A stretch of DNA of 64,000 bases from Luteimonas_C sp035250245. Lineage in GTDB: Bacteria; Pseudomonadota; Gammaproteobacteria; Xanthomonadales; Xanthomonadaceae. Under the pieces are notes generated by a model that did no database searches, had not been told where the DNA came from, and saw only the letters and a program-made list of their open reading frames with translations. Positions 17,401 to 24,552 of this stretch are shown in pieces; the first letter of the stretch is position 1, and every line of letters starts with the position of its first letter. A program made the position numbers and the translations under genes. The stretch covers positions 6,993 to 70,992 of the forward strand of contig DATFFH010000091.1 in assembly GCA_035250245.1 (NCBI GenBank), written 5' to 3'.

Positions 17401-19384
17401 CGCGGCGTTCGCGGATCAGGGTGACCTTCAGGCCCTTGCCGGCCTGCGGCGCGCCGGCGGCGTTCACGCGCAGCAGTTCGAAGCGCGCGTTCGCGTTGGA
17501 ATCGGCGCCTTCCTTGTCGTCGAATAGCGGGCGCACGCCGACCAGCACGTCGTTGGGCCACATCACCCGCTTCAGGCTGCGGGTGACGGTGCGACCGCCA
17601 GTTTCGTAGACGCTGCCGGATACGACCGCGGCGACGGGGCTGACCGGTTTCACTTCGTCGGGCAAGGCCAGGTCGTGTTGCAGCTTGCCCTGGGCGTCGA
17701 GTTCGGTGTCGACGACGTCCTTGGCTTCTTTCGGCAATTCCAGAGTCGGATCGCCGAAGAAATAGCCCGGCAGCTTTTCGACCGGATGCTGTTCCACCGC
17801 AACCGCCAATTTGGCGGTGAAGCGATTGCCCGCGGCCGGCGCTCCGTACAGATAGGCGCCGTTGGCCTGCAATTTCAGCGGCTGGCCGGGCTTCAGGATC
17901 GCAGGTGCGTCGAGGTCCAGCTTCATCCTTTCGGGCAGAAATTCCTCGATGCGCAAGGTCATGCCCTGCACCGCTTCCTTGCTATCGGGATCGGTGCGGA
18001 ATTCGACCTGCCAGCGGCCGGTGGGCGCTTCGAAAGGAATCAGTTTTTCGTAGGAGAAATAACCCTGCGCGCCGGGTTCGATCCGGCGTTCGTCAAACGT
18101 CTTGCCGTCCGGCTGCTTCAAACGCAGGAACAAGGGCTGCGGCTTGACCGGCTTGCCGTCCTGGTCGCGCAGCAACGCCGACAGGCGCACGGTTTCGCCG
18201 GGGCGATACAGATCGCGACCCGACCAGGCGAACACGTCGAACCAAGCCTGCTCGCGCCCGGCGACGGCGAATTCGGACAGATCCAAAGCCGGCTGGTTGA
18301 ACGGCAGCATCGACACGTCCTTGCCGCGCTTGGCGACCAGCACGTGCGCGGCGTCGAGCTTGTAGCCCTTCAGCAGCGTGTTGCCGTTGCTGTCGGTGTC
18401 GGCTTTGTAGATTGCCTCGCCGCTCGCGTCGAGGATTTTCAGTTCAACCCCGCCGATCGCGCCACCGCTGGCCAATGAGGCGGTGTGCACGAACAAGGTG
18501 TCCTTGTAGGCACGGGTGTGCAGGCCGATGTCGCTGACCGTGAAATAAGCGGTTTCGAACTGGTCCTGGAACTGGCCGGTGCGCTTCATCACGGCGAAAT
18601 ACAGGCCGGGCTCCTGCAATTCGGCGATGTCCTGCACCGGCAGATAGGTCAGTACCCGTTCGTTCGGCTTGCCGCCCAGCACGAAACGGTTGACGTACAC
18701 CGGCTCGGCCATTTTCGACAACGGCACGTTGTCGTCGTAGTCGCGTTCCAGTTCCCAGCTGCCGCGGCGGCCGCCGCGCTGGTATTCGGCGAAAAACTTG
18801 GGCAGCGAGGCGTCCGAGACCTTCAGGAATTCGACATCGACTTCCTTCACGTTCACCGACACCACCGGCAGGCCGCGCGACTCCTTGGCCGGCAGCACAC
18901 TGCCTTGCGAAGCGAAACCGACCACGGGATCCAGCGGCCCGGTGTAGACCTTCTGCTGGATGTCCTTGCCGAGCCGGTTGCCGTCGGCGGCGCTCAGCCC
19001 GGCGCGGATCGTGACTTCGTAGTTCTTGCTGGCTTCGACGTAGGGGAAGCGCAGGATCTTGCCTTCCTTGTCCAGCACCCAGCTGCCCTTGACCGCGGCG
19101 CCATCGGGGCCGGTGACGGCGATGAGCTGATCGAAGGTTTGAGTGCCGACCAGCGGGCGGCTGAATTCGAGCGCGATCGCCAGGTCGCCATCGTGCTGGT
19201 CGGGATAGGCCGAAGCCAGGGCGAAACCCTGCACCTGTTCCGGCTTGGTCTTGATCGCTTCGCCGCTGGGCGCCGGAAGCTGGCCGTGCTCGCCGCGTTT
19301 GCACGCGGTGAAACCTACGGCCAAACAAGCCAGCAACAGAATCTTGGCCGCCGCTCCGGCCGCCGTGATGACGCGATCGCGCAT
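14471..19384 (-). CDS. bacterial alpha-2-macroglobulin (YfhM-type) lipoprotein
   Basis: 1637 residues, the full family length. The N-terminal lipoprotein-type signal ends near Cys28 (VGFTACKR). Many beta macroglobulin domains follow (MG1-MG10, including the MG2 stretch with DLYRPGETVRLSALLRDQDG), a bait-region/CUB part, and the thioester motif CAEQ at Cys1163-Gln1166 within YPYGCAEQTTSKGY, then the thioester helical domain and receptor-like C-domain. It is a periplasmic inner-membrane-anchored protease trap that protects the envelope. The gene precedes pbpC on the same strand (91 bases), matching the known link between this protease trap and PBP1C-mediated wall repair. Its 5' flank holds a family A repeat. 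Confidence 0.93.
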   Translation of the reverse strand: MRDRVITAAGAAAKILLLACLAVGFTACKRGEHGQLPAPSGEAIKTKPEQVQGFALASAYPDQHDGDLAIALEFSRPLVGTQTFDQLIAVTGPDGAAVKGSWVLDKEGKILRFPYVEASKNYEVTIRAGLSAADGNRLGKDIQQKVYTGPLDPVVGFASQGSVLPAKESRGLPVVSVNVKEVDVEFLKVSDASLPKFFAEYQRGGRRGSWELERDYDDNVPLSKMAEPVYVNRFVLGGKPNERVLTYLPVQDIAELQEPGLYFAVMKRTGQFQDQFETAYFTVSDIGLHTRAYKDTLFVHTASLASGGAIGGVELKILDASGEAIYKADTDSNGNTLLKGYKLDAAHVLVAKRGKDVSMLPFNQPALDLSEFAVAGREQAWFDVFAWSGRDLYRPGETVRLSALLRDQDGKPVKPQPLFLRLKQPDGKTFDERRIEPGAQGYFSYEKLIPFEAPTGRWQVEFRTDPDSKEAVQGMTLRIEEFLPERMKLDLDAPAILKPGQPLKLQANGAYLYGAPAAGNRFTAKLAVAVEQHPVEKLPGYFFGDPTLELPKEAKDVVDTELDAQGKLQHDLALPDEVKPVSPVAAVVSGSVYETGGRTVTRSLKRVMWPNDVLVGVRPLFDDKEGADSNANARFELLRVNAAGAPQAGKGLKVTLIRERRDYHWNYDDEGGWDYDFTRRFENVETKTVDVGATAAHFDFPVEWGEYRVDVFDPATGLTMRYPFKAGWSWDDQNRGSDARPDKVKLALDKTAYKAGDKLKVTLTPPHDGKGLLLVETDKLIYVQDIDAKAGSTFEIPVTQEWERHDVYVTALVFRGGSAPSKITPARAVGVAHVPMDRGGRKVSVGLSIPAQMRPERDLQATIAVPELAGKEAYVTVSAVDVGILNITKFPVPDANAHFFAQRRLGVDAYDLYGRVIESFEGGVAKIRFGGDMALEPLSQARRPTSKVQTVDLFAGPVKLDAQGVAKIKLAVPDFNGTLRVSALVYSDQRYGNRDKELLVRAPIVAEASLPRVLAPGDRSTVTLDVQNFTGKPGEFNVRVDGEGPLAIGGNAVSAKLAGDAKTTLSFPLTAKEGYTTAKVRVRVDGNGFKVDRRYDVPVRAAWPGVLRAQTRVLDPVAPVSLDAGFADGLMADSVSARISVSALPPIPFASVLKGALEYPYGCAEQTTSKGYAALLLDEATAKMLGVKGLDAKTRRARMDGAFGRLASMQVGNGHFSMWGDDSYVNPGLTPYIVEFLLDAREAGFDVPDTVLQKALTRLNEDLLGGGAPFYGYDNRDHLKFAYQAHAGYVLARVNRAPLGTLRALYDNDRSKSLTGLSLVHLGLALSLQGDKNRGQKAIAQGFALRKERPEYLGDYGTSLRDEALMIALTHERGLNKPEYDARVVDLGRELDARRNQQWTYFSTQEQVALGRVGKALLAAQGKQFSGRLQVGDVGEDIASTKLWGRDFDYAALSRGVRFVPEGQGPLYVSLEAAGIPRTAPAPDNSVLTVERKYYTPDGKAWAGGKLREGDALIVGVSITASRAMPDALLTDLLPAGLEIENFNLSDAKQWADVVVDGIEITDRSSAAEVRHEEYRDDRYVAALKLDRNDAARVFYLVRAVTPGTYTVPPPLVEDMYRPDLRGVGKSSPASITVVQP

Positions 19385-19471
19385 GACGCCCCCATTCCCT
19401 CGAGTCGATTCGAGTATATGACGAAGAAGCGAAGCACAACCGGTCGCGTTTAGGGTTTATGGCTGGCTTTT

Positions 19472-19551
19472 GTGGGAGCGGCTTAGCCGCGAGCTTTTTC
19501 ATCAGATCTTAGCGACCTGCGGCAAGAGCTCGCGGCTAAAGCCGCTCCTAC
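19472..19551. repeat. GTAG-type palindromic repeat pair, family A copy 2
   Basis: Left arm GTGGGAGCGGCTTAGCCGCG and right arm ending CGGCTAAAGCCGCTCCTAC, both with a GAGCTC-like inner end. It sits between the macroglobulin gene and gyrA, right after the gyrA terminator stem. Confidence 0.85.
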
Positions 19552-19585
19552 AAAAAGCAGAGCCCGCGGCGAAGGGCCGCGGGCT
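19551..19585 (-). terminator. rho-independent terminator of gyrA
   Basis: On the minus strand, a stem of AGCCCGCGGC and GCCGCGGGCT with a five-base loop, followed closely by a five-T run, just after the gyrA stop at 19592. Confidence 0.75.
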
Positions 19586-19591
19586 GATCGC

Positions 19592-22189
19592 TCAAGCCGG
19601 CGGATGCTGCTCCGGCGGAGCCGCGCCTGCATCGGCGCCTTCTTCGGCCTGGTCGCCGTCCAGCGACGCGTCCAGCCGCTCGATCGCCTGCAGGCTCTCG
19701 TCGTCCGCCAACCGGATCAGGGTCACGCCCTGGGTGTTGCGGCCGACCTGCGAGATTTCCGCGGCGCGGGTACGCACCAGGGTGCCGCCATCGGAAATCA
19801 GCAGCACCTCGTGGTGGTCGCTGAGCTGGATCGCGCCGACCAACTTGCCGTTGCGGGCGGTGGTCTGCAGGGCGATCACGCCCTGGGTGCCGCGGCCCTT
19901 GCGCGGATAATCCTCGACCGGGGTGCGCTTGCCGTAGCCGCGTTCGCTGGCGGTGAGGATGTCGCCCTCGCCTTCGACCACGACCAGGCTCTTCACCGCC
20001 TCGCCTTCGGCCAAGCGGATGCCGCGCACGCCGGTGGCGGTGCGGCCCATGGCGCGCACTTCGCGCTCGGCGAAGCGCACGGCTTTGCCGTTGGAGGCGA
20101 ACAGCATCACGTCGCGTTCGCCGTCGGTCAGGGCCACGCCGACCAGGGCATCGCCGTCGTCCAGATTGATCGCGATCTTGCCGCGCTGCAGGCGATAGGC
20201 GAACTCGGGCAGCGGCGTCTTCTTGACCGTGCCGTTGCGGGTGGCGAACAGAACGAACTGGCCTTCGGCGTATTCGCGCACCGGCAGCACCGCCTGCACC
20301 TGCTCGCCTTCTTCCAGCGGGATCCAGTTGATGATCGGGCGGCCACGCGCGTTCGGGCCGGCATCGGGCAACTGGTGCACGGACAGCCAGAACACGCGGC
20401 CGGCGCTGGTGAACGTCAGCAAGGTGTCGTGCGTGTTCACCAGCCACAGTTGGTCGATGAAATCCTCGTCCTTGGTCGCCGCCGCCGAACGGCCGCGGCC
20501 GCCGCGGCGTTGCGCGCGATAGGCGCTGGCCGGCTGGCGCTTGGCGTAGCCGGCGTGCGAGAGCGTGACCACCACGTCTTCGGGCGCGATCAGATCCAGG
20601 ATGTCGAGATCTTCCTCGCTGGCGCGAATTTCGCTGCGGCGCGCATCGCCGAATTCTTCCTTCACGTTGCGCAGCTCGTTGCGGATCACTTCCATCAGCA
20701 CGTCGGGATTCTCGAGGATCTCGATCAGGCCGCGGATAGTCTCCAGCAGCTGCTTGTATTCGTCGGTCAGCTTCTCCTGCTCCAGCCCGGTCAGGCGGTG
20801 CAGGCGCATTTCCAGGATTTCCTTGGCTTGCGCTTCGGACAGCTGGTAACGGCCATCGATCAAACCGATCGACTTGGACAAATCTTCCGGACGCGAAGCC
20901 TCTGCGCCGGCCGCGCCGAGCAGTGCGCCGACCAAGCCCGGCTCCCAGGTCTTGGCCAGCATCTTCTCGCGCGCTTCGTTCGGATTCGCCGAGGTCTTGA
21001 TCAGTTCGATCATCTCGTCGATGTTGGCCAGCGCGACGGTCAGACCTTCCAAGATGTGGGCGCGGTTGCGCGCCTTGCGCAACTCGAAGATGGTCCTACG
21101 CGTCACCACTTCGCGGCGGTGGCGGACGAAGGCTTCCAGCATCTGCTTCAGGTTCAGCAGCTGCGGGCGGCCATCGACCAGGGCGACCATGTTGATGCCG
21201 AACACCGATTCCATCGGCGTCTGCGAATACAGGTTGTTCAGCACCACGTCGGCCGAGTCGCCGCGCTTGACCTCGATATAGATGCGCATGCCGTCCTTGT
21301 CGGACTCGTCGCGCAACTCGCTGATGCCTTCCAGCTTCTTCTCTTTGACCAGTTCGGCGATCTTCTCGATCAGCCGCGCCTTGTTGACCTGGTACGGGAT
21401 CTCGGTGACGACGATCGCTTCGCGGCCGCTATCCTCGTTCACCTCGATTTCGGCGCGCGCCCGCATGCGCACCCGGCCGCGGCCGGTACGGTAGGCCAAG
21501 TGGATGCCGCCGACGCCGTTGATGATGCCGGCGGTGGGGAAATCCGGGCCCGGGATGTGCTGCATCAAGCCGTCGATATCGATCTGCGGGTCGTCGATCA
21601 GCGCGATCGTGGCCGAGATCACTTCGCCCAGGTTGTGCGGCGGGATGTTCGTGGCCATGCCGACCGCGATGCCGGCCGAGCCGTTGACCAGCAGGTTCGG
21701 GAACCGGGTCGGCAGCACCGTCGGTTCTTGTTCCTTCTCGTCGTAGTTGAGCTGGAAGTCGACGGTTTCCTTGTCGATGTCGGCCAGGAGTTCGTGCGTC
21801 AGGCGCGTCATGCGCGCTTCGGTGTAACGCATCGCCGCGGCGTCATCGCCGTCGACCGAACCGAAGTTGCCCTGGCCGTCGACCAGCAGATAACGCAGCG
21901 AGAACGGCTGGGCCATGCGCACCAGGGTGTCGTACACCGACTGGTCGCCGTGCGGGTGGTACTTACCGATCACGTCACCGACGATACGCGCCGACTTCAC
22001 GTGCGGCTTGTTGGCGTGGGTGCCGAGCTCGTTCATCGCGTACAGCACGCGCCGGTGGACCGGCTTCAGGCCGTCGCGGACGTCGGGAAGCGCGCGCCCC
22101 ACGATCACGCTCATTGCGTAATCCAGGTAACTGCGGCGCATCTCGTCTTCGAGATTGACGGGGATGATTTCCTTGGCGAGTTCGGCCAT
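19592..22189 (-). CDS. gyrA: DNA gyrase subunit A
   Basis: 865 residues. The winged-helix/tower domain carries catalytic Tyr122 (AAMRYTEARM); the C-terminal beta-pinwheel carries the GyrA box QRRGGRG at 560-566, which separates it from ParC. With GyrB it introduces negative supercoils using ATP. The QRDR reads HPHGDQSVYD (79-87), with Gln at 83 and Ser at 84 where E. coli has Ser83 and Ala84; Asp87 is unchanged. Gln83 is known from Stenotrophomonas GyrA and is probably a lineage trait. The C-tail is acidic (LDASLDGDQAEEGADAG). mtnA lies upstream on the same strand, about 300 bases away, so gyrA probably has its own promoter. Confidence 0.97.
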   Translation of the reverse strand: MAELAKEIIPVNLEDEMRRSYLDYAMSVIVGRALPDVRDGLKPVHRRVLYAMNELGTHANKPHVKSARIVGDVIGKYHPHGDQSVYDTLVRMAQPFSLRYLLVDGQGNFGSVDGDDAAAMRYTEARMTRLTHELLADIDKETVDFQLNYDEKEQEPTVLPTRFPNLLVNGSAGIAVGMATNIPPHNLGEVISATIALIDDPQIDIDGLMQHIPGPDFPTAGIINGVGGIHLAYRTGRGRVRMRARAEIEVNEDSGREAIVVTEIPYQVNKARLIEKIAELVKEKKLEGISELRDESDKDGMRIYIEVKRGDSADVVLNNLYSQTPMESVFGINMVALVDGRPQLLNLKQMLEAFVRHRREVVTRRTIFELRKARNRAHILEGLTVALANIDEMIELIKTSANPNEAREKMLAKTWEPGLVGALLGAAGAEASRPEDLSKSIGLIDGRYQLSEAQAKEILEMRLHRLTGLEQEKLTDEYKQLLETIRGLIEILENPDVLMEVIRNELRNVKEEFGDARRSEIRASEEDLDILDLIAPEDVVVTLSHAGYAKRQPASAYRAQRRGGRGRSAAATKDEDFIDQLWLVNTHDTLLTFTSAGRVFWLSVHQLPDAGPNARGRPIINWIPLEEGEQVQAVLPVREYAEGQFVLFATRNGTVKKTPLPEFAYRLQRGKIAINLDDGDALVGVALTDGERDVMLFASNGKAVRFAEREVRAMGRTATGVRGIRLAEGEAVKSLVVVEGEGDILTASERGYGKRTPVEDYPRKGRGTQGVIALQTTARNGKLVGAIQLSDHHEVLLISDGGTLVRTRAAEISQVGRNTQGVTLIRLADDESLQAIERLDASLDGDQAEEGADAGAAPPEQHPPA

Positions 22190-22284
22190 CAGGGATCCGT
22201 AATTGAAAGGTTTTGCGCGCCCGAAAACGGCGGGCGGACTGGAAGCCCGCGACGCCGGAAATCGGCCGGTTTCGTAGACGTGAA

Positions 22285-22313
22285 ATCATATCATAGAAAC
22301 GCGCCGTGGAACC
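22285..22313 (-). promoter_or_regulatory. candidate gyrA promoter
   Basis: Minus strand, about 100 bases before gyrA: two overlapping TATGAT hexamers (22285-22295) in a locally AT-rich patch, with only a weak -35 match upstream. This is the best -10-like sequence in the 312-base gap between gyrA and mtnA; the rest of that gap holds an A/T-rich stretch, a T8 run near 22350 and a family B repeat. Confidence 0.4.
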
Positions 22314-22412
22314 AGATAAAACCCACGTAAAAACAGGTAGTTGCAGGGTTTTTTTTCGCCCCGGGACGGGCCTGGTCTCAGGGGTCTGGAGACGCGGGCA
22401 GAAGCAGCCTTT

Positions 22413-22473
22413 GTAGGTGCGAATTCATTCGCACGCTTTCCGCTCAAGAGCGTGCGAATGAATTCGCACCTAC
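22413..22473. repeat. GTAG-type palindromic repeat pair, family B copy 2
   Basis: Arms GTAGGTGCGAATTCATTCGC and the inverse ending GCGAATTCGCACCTAC, identical in the arms to copy 1 at 9139-9204 but with a different spacer. It lies between gyrA and mtnA. Confidence 0.88.
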
Positions 22474-22501
22474 AGGGGCAAAATCCCGCGCCGAACGATC
22501 G

Positions 22502-23560
22502 TCAGGCGCCAAAAACGGCCCGCATGCGCTCGAGGTTCGGACGCTCCACGATGCCCTTCTCGGTGACGATGGCATCGATCAATTCGGCCGGCGTGACATC
22601 GAACACGGGATTCCAGGCCTGGATGCCGTCGGCGACGGTGCGGCTGCCCGAGACTCCCAGCAATTCGGCCGGATCGCGCTCTTCGATTTCGATCAGATCG
22701 CCGCTGGGCGTGTCCATGTCGACCGTGGACGACGGCGCCACCACCATGAACTTCTTGCCGTGGTGGCGGGCGGCGATCGCCAGCTGGTAGGTGCCGATCT
22801 TGTTGGCGGTATCGCCGTTGGCGCAGATGCGGTCCGCGCCGACCACCACCCAGTCCACCTGCCCGCTCTTCATCAGGTGCGAAGCGGCGGCGTCGGCGAT
22901 CAAGGTCGCGTCGATGCCGTCCTGCTGCAGTTCCCACACGGTCAGCCGCGAGCCCTGCATCCAGGGACGGGTCTCGTCGGCGAACACCTTGCCGATGCGG
23001 CCCTGCGCCACGCCTGCGCGGATCACGCCCAGGGCGGTGCCGAAACCGGCCGTCGCCAGGGAACCGGTATTGCAATGGGTGAGCACGCCGCTGCCGGGGG
23101 CGATCAGACTTGCGCCCATTTCGCCCATGCGGCGATTGGCGGCGAGATCTTCGGTTTCGATCGCAAGCGCTTCGCGTTCGAGCACCTCGCGCCAATCGGC
23201 GCCTGCGCCTGTCAATGTGCGACGCATGCGCGCGAGCGCCCAGGCGAGGTTGACGGCGGTCGGGCGTGCGGCGTTGAGACGCTGCAAGGCGGGTTCGAGC
23301 TTGGCGGCCGCGTCCGCACCGCTGTCCGCTTCGATGTCGCGGGCGGCGAGCACAGTGCCCCAAGCCGCCGCGATGCCGATCGCCGGCGCGCCGCGCACCG
23401 CCAAGGCGTGGATGGCCGCGGCGACTTCATCGCTAGTCGAACAAGTCAGATATTCGACAGCGAACGGAAGCTTGCGCTGGTCGAGCAGTTCGAGCGCGTC
23501 GCCGGTCCAGCGGATCGGGCGGATGCGGTCGTAACGGTCGTATTCGATGGCGGTGGTCAT
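22502..23560 (-). CDS. mtnA: S-methyl-5-thioribose-1-phosphate isomerase
   Basis: 352 residues, normal length. Catalytic Cys163 (LTHCNTGSLAT) and Asp243 (VVVGADRICANGDTANKIGT) are 80 residues apart, as in characterised MtnA; RGAPAIGIAAAWG (57-69) is the phosphate-binding region. It converts 5-methylthioribose-1-phosphate to 5-methylthioribulose-1-phosphate in methionine salvage. It belongs to the MtnA branch of the eIF2B alpha/beta/delta fold. No other salvage gene is adjacent. The ATG at 23560 is followed directly by the conserved start, and a family A repeat lies upstream. Confidence 0.94.
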   Translation of the reverse strand: MTTAIEYDRYDRIRPIRWTGDALELLDQRKLPFAVEYLTCSTSDEVAAAIHALAVRGAPAIGIAAAWGTVLAARDIEADSGADAAAKLEPALQRLNAARPTAVNLAWALARMRRTLTGAGADWREVLEREALAIETEDLAANRRMGEMGASLIAPGSGVLTHCNTGSLATAGFGTALGVIRAGVAQGRIGKVFADETRPWMQGSRLTVWELQQDGIDATLIADAAASHLMKSGQVDWVVVGADRICANGDTANKIGTYQLAIAARHHGKKFMVVAPSSTVDMDTPSGDLIEIEERDPAELLGVSGSRTVADGIQAWNPVFDVTPAELIDAIVTEKGIVERPNLERMRAVFGA

Positions 23561-23599
23561 GCGGGCAGTTTAACAACGCAAAGCCGACGCTGCTTTATT

Positions 23600-23700
23600 A
23601 CAGGAGCGGCTTTAGCCGCGAGCTCTTTGGAGCATAAGCATCGAAACCGCGATTTCGCCGCGACTGCCGGAAAGAGCTCGCGGCTAAAGCCGCTCCTACA
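23600..23700. repeat. palindromic repeat pair, family A copy 3
   Basis: The left arm has lost the GTAG head (ACAGGAGCGGCTTTAGCCGC); the right arm is intact (CGGCTAAAGCCGCTCCTAC). Spacer about 50 bases. It fills most of the gap between mtnA and the DUF3011 gene. Confidence 0.83.
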
Positions 23701-23713
23701 TAAGCAAAAGCGG

Positions 23714-24445
23714 TCAGCGCACCTCGAACTCGGCCCGGCACCCGCTGCGCACCCACACGCCTTCGCGATCCCAGCCCCAGGACTGATCCTGGATGCAGGC
23801 GGAATTGGACAGCTGCCGGACCATCCTGACGCTTTCGCCAACGGCGATCGGACAGCGCTTCTCGACGCCGCCCTTGGATTCGCAACGCACGAAATCCGGC
23901 CCTTCGCCGTAGCGCGTGTCTTTGCCCTCGCTGCGCACGCCGCCCGCGACCCGGAATTCCCCGCGGCACCCTTGCGCCACCCAAACGCCGCGATTGTCGC
24001 GACCCCAGCTCATGTCGCGGATGCAGGGACTGCGCGAGATCTGTTTGACCAACTCGACCTGGCCTTGCGCTTTCAACGGGCACAGATGCCAGCGTCCGTC
24101 CGCCGATTCACAACGCAGGATGTCGCGAGCGGCGTCGCGCCGGCCGCCGTAACCGACCGCGAACTCCGCCCGGCAGCCTTGGGTGACCCAAACGCCGTTG
24201 CGGCTGTATCCCCAGGTCTTGCCTTCGGTGCAGGCCGAATCCGACAACTGCCGCAGCAGTTTCACGCTGCCGTAGGTTTCTACCGGGCACTGGCGGGTGC
24301 GCCCTTCCTCCGACTCGCAACGGATCACTTCGCTCGGCAGCTGTTCACGGTATTCGTCCAGCCTGTCGTCGCTTTGCGCACGCGCGTCTTCGCCCGCGAT
24401 CGAGCCGGCGAATAACAGCACGCAGCAGTACAGCATATGACGCAT
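23714..24445 (-). CDS. secreted protein with three DUF3011 repeats
   Basis: 243 residues. Signal peptide about 1-23 (MLYCCVLLFAGSIAGEDARA). Three tandem copies of a 60-65 residue module follow: RCES...C(P)...V.L..Q.S.S.C....WG....GVWV..GCR.EF, with four conserved Cys each; this is the DUF3011 pattern common in xanthomonads. Function is unknown; the disulfide-bonded beta modules suggest a carbohydrate- or wall-binding periplasmic or secreted protein. The ATG at 24445 (MRHMLYCC) is preferred over 24469 because it starts the signal peptide. Confidence 0.8.
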   Translation of the reverse strand: MRHMLYCCVLLFAGSIAGEDARAQSDDRLDEYREQLPSEVIRCESEEGRTRQCPVETYGSVKLLRQLSDSACTEGKTWGYSRNGVWVTQGCRAEFAVGYGGRRDAARDILRCESADGRWHLCPLKAQGQVELVKQISRSPCIRDMSWGRDNRGVWVAQGCRGEFRVAGGVRSEGKDTRYGEGPDFVRCESKGGVEKRCPIAVGESVRMVRQLSNSACIQDQSWGWDREGVWVRSGCRAEFEVR

Positions 24446-24552
24446 GGCGGCCCCTGGATTTATCGCCATTCCACGACTTTACCGCGCGTCTGTGAACGAT
24501 GGCGCATGGATATTCGCGGACGAACCGGATAGCCGCAAGCCCGGCGGCGCGT

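Noticed and set aside
14171..17527. 1118-codon plus-strand open frame opposite the macroglobulin gene
   Set aside because: Antisense shadow of a GC-rich gene; the minus-strand product has clear domains and the thioester motif.
19604..22330. 908-codon plus-strand open frame opposite gyrA
   Set aside because: Antisense shadow; gyrA is unmistakable on the minus strand.
24446..24552. Possible small gene between the DUF3011 gene and epmA
   Set aside because: Only about 100 bases, with no coding-like frame or RBS; seen as promoter space for the DUF3011 gene.
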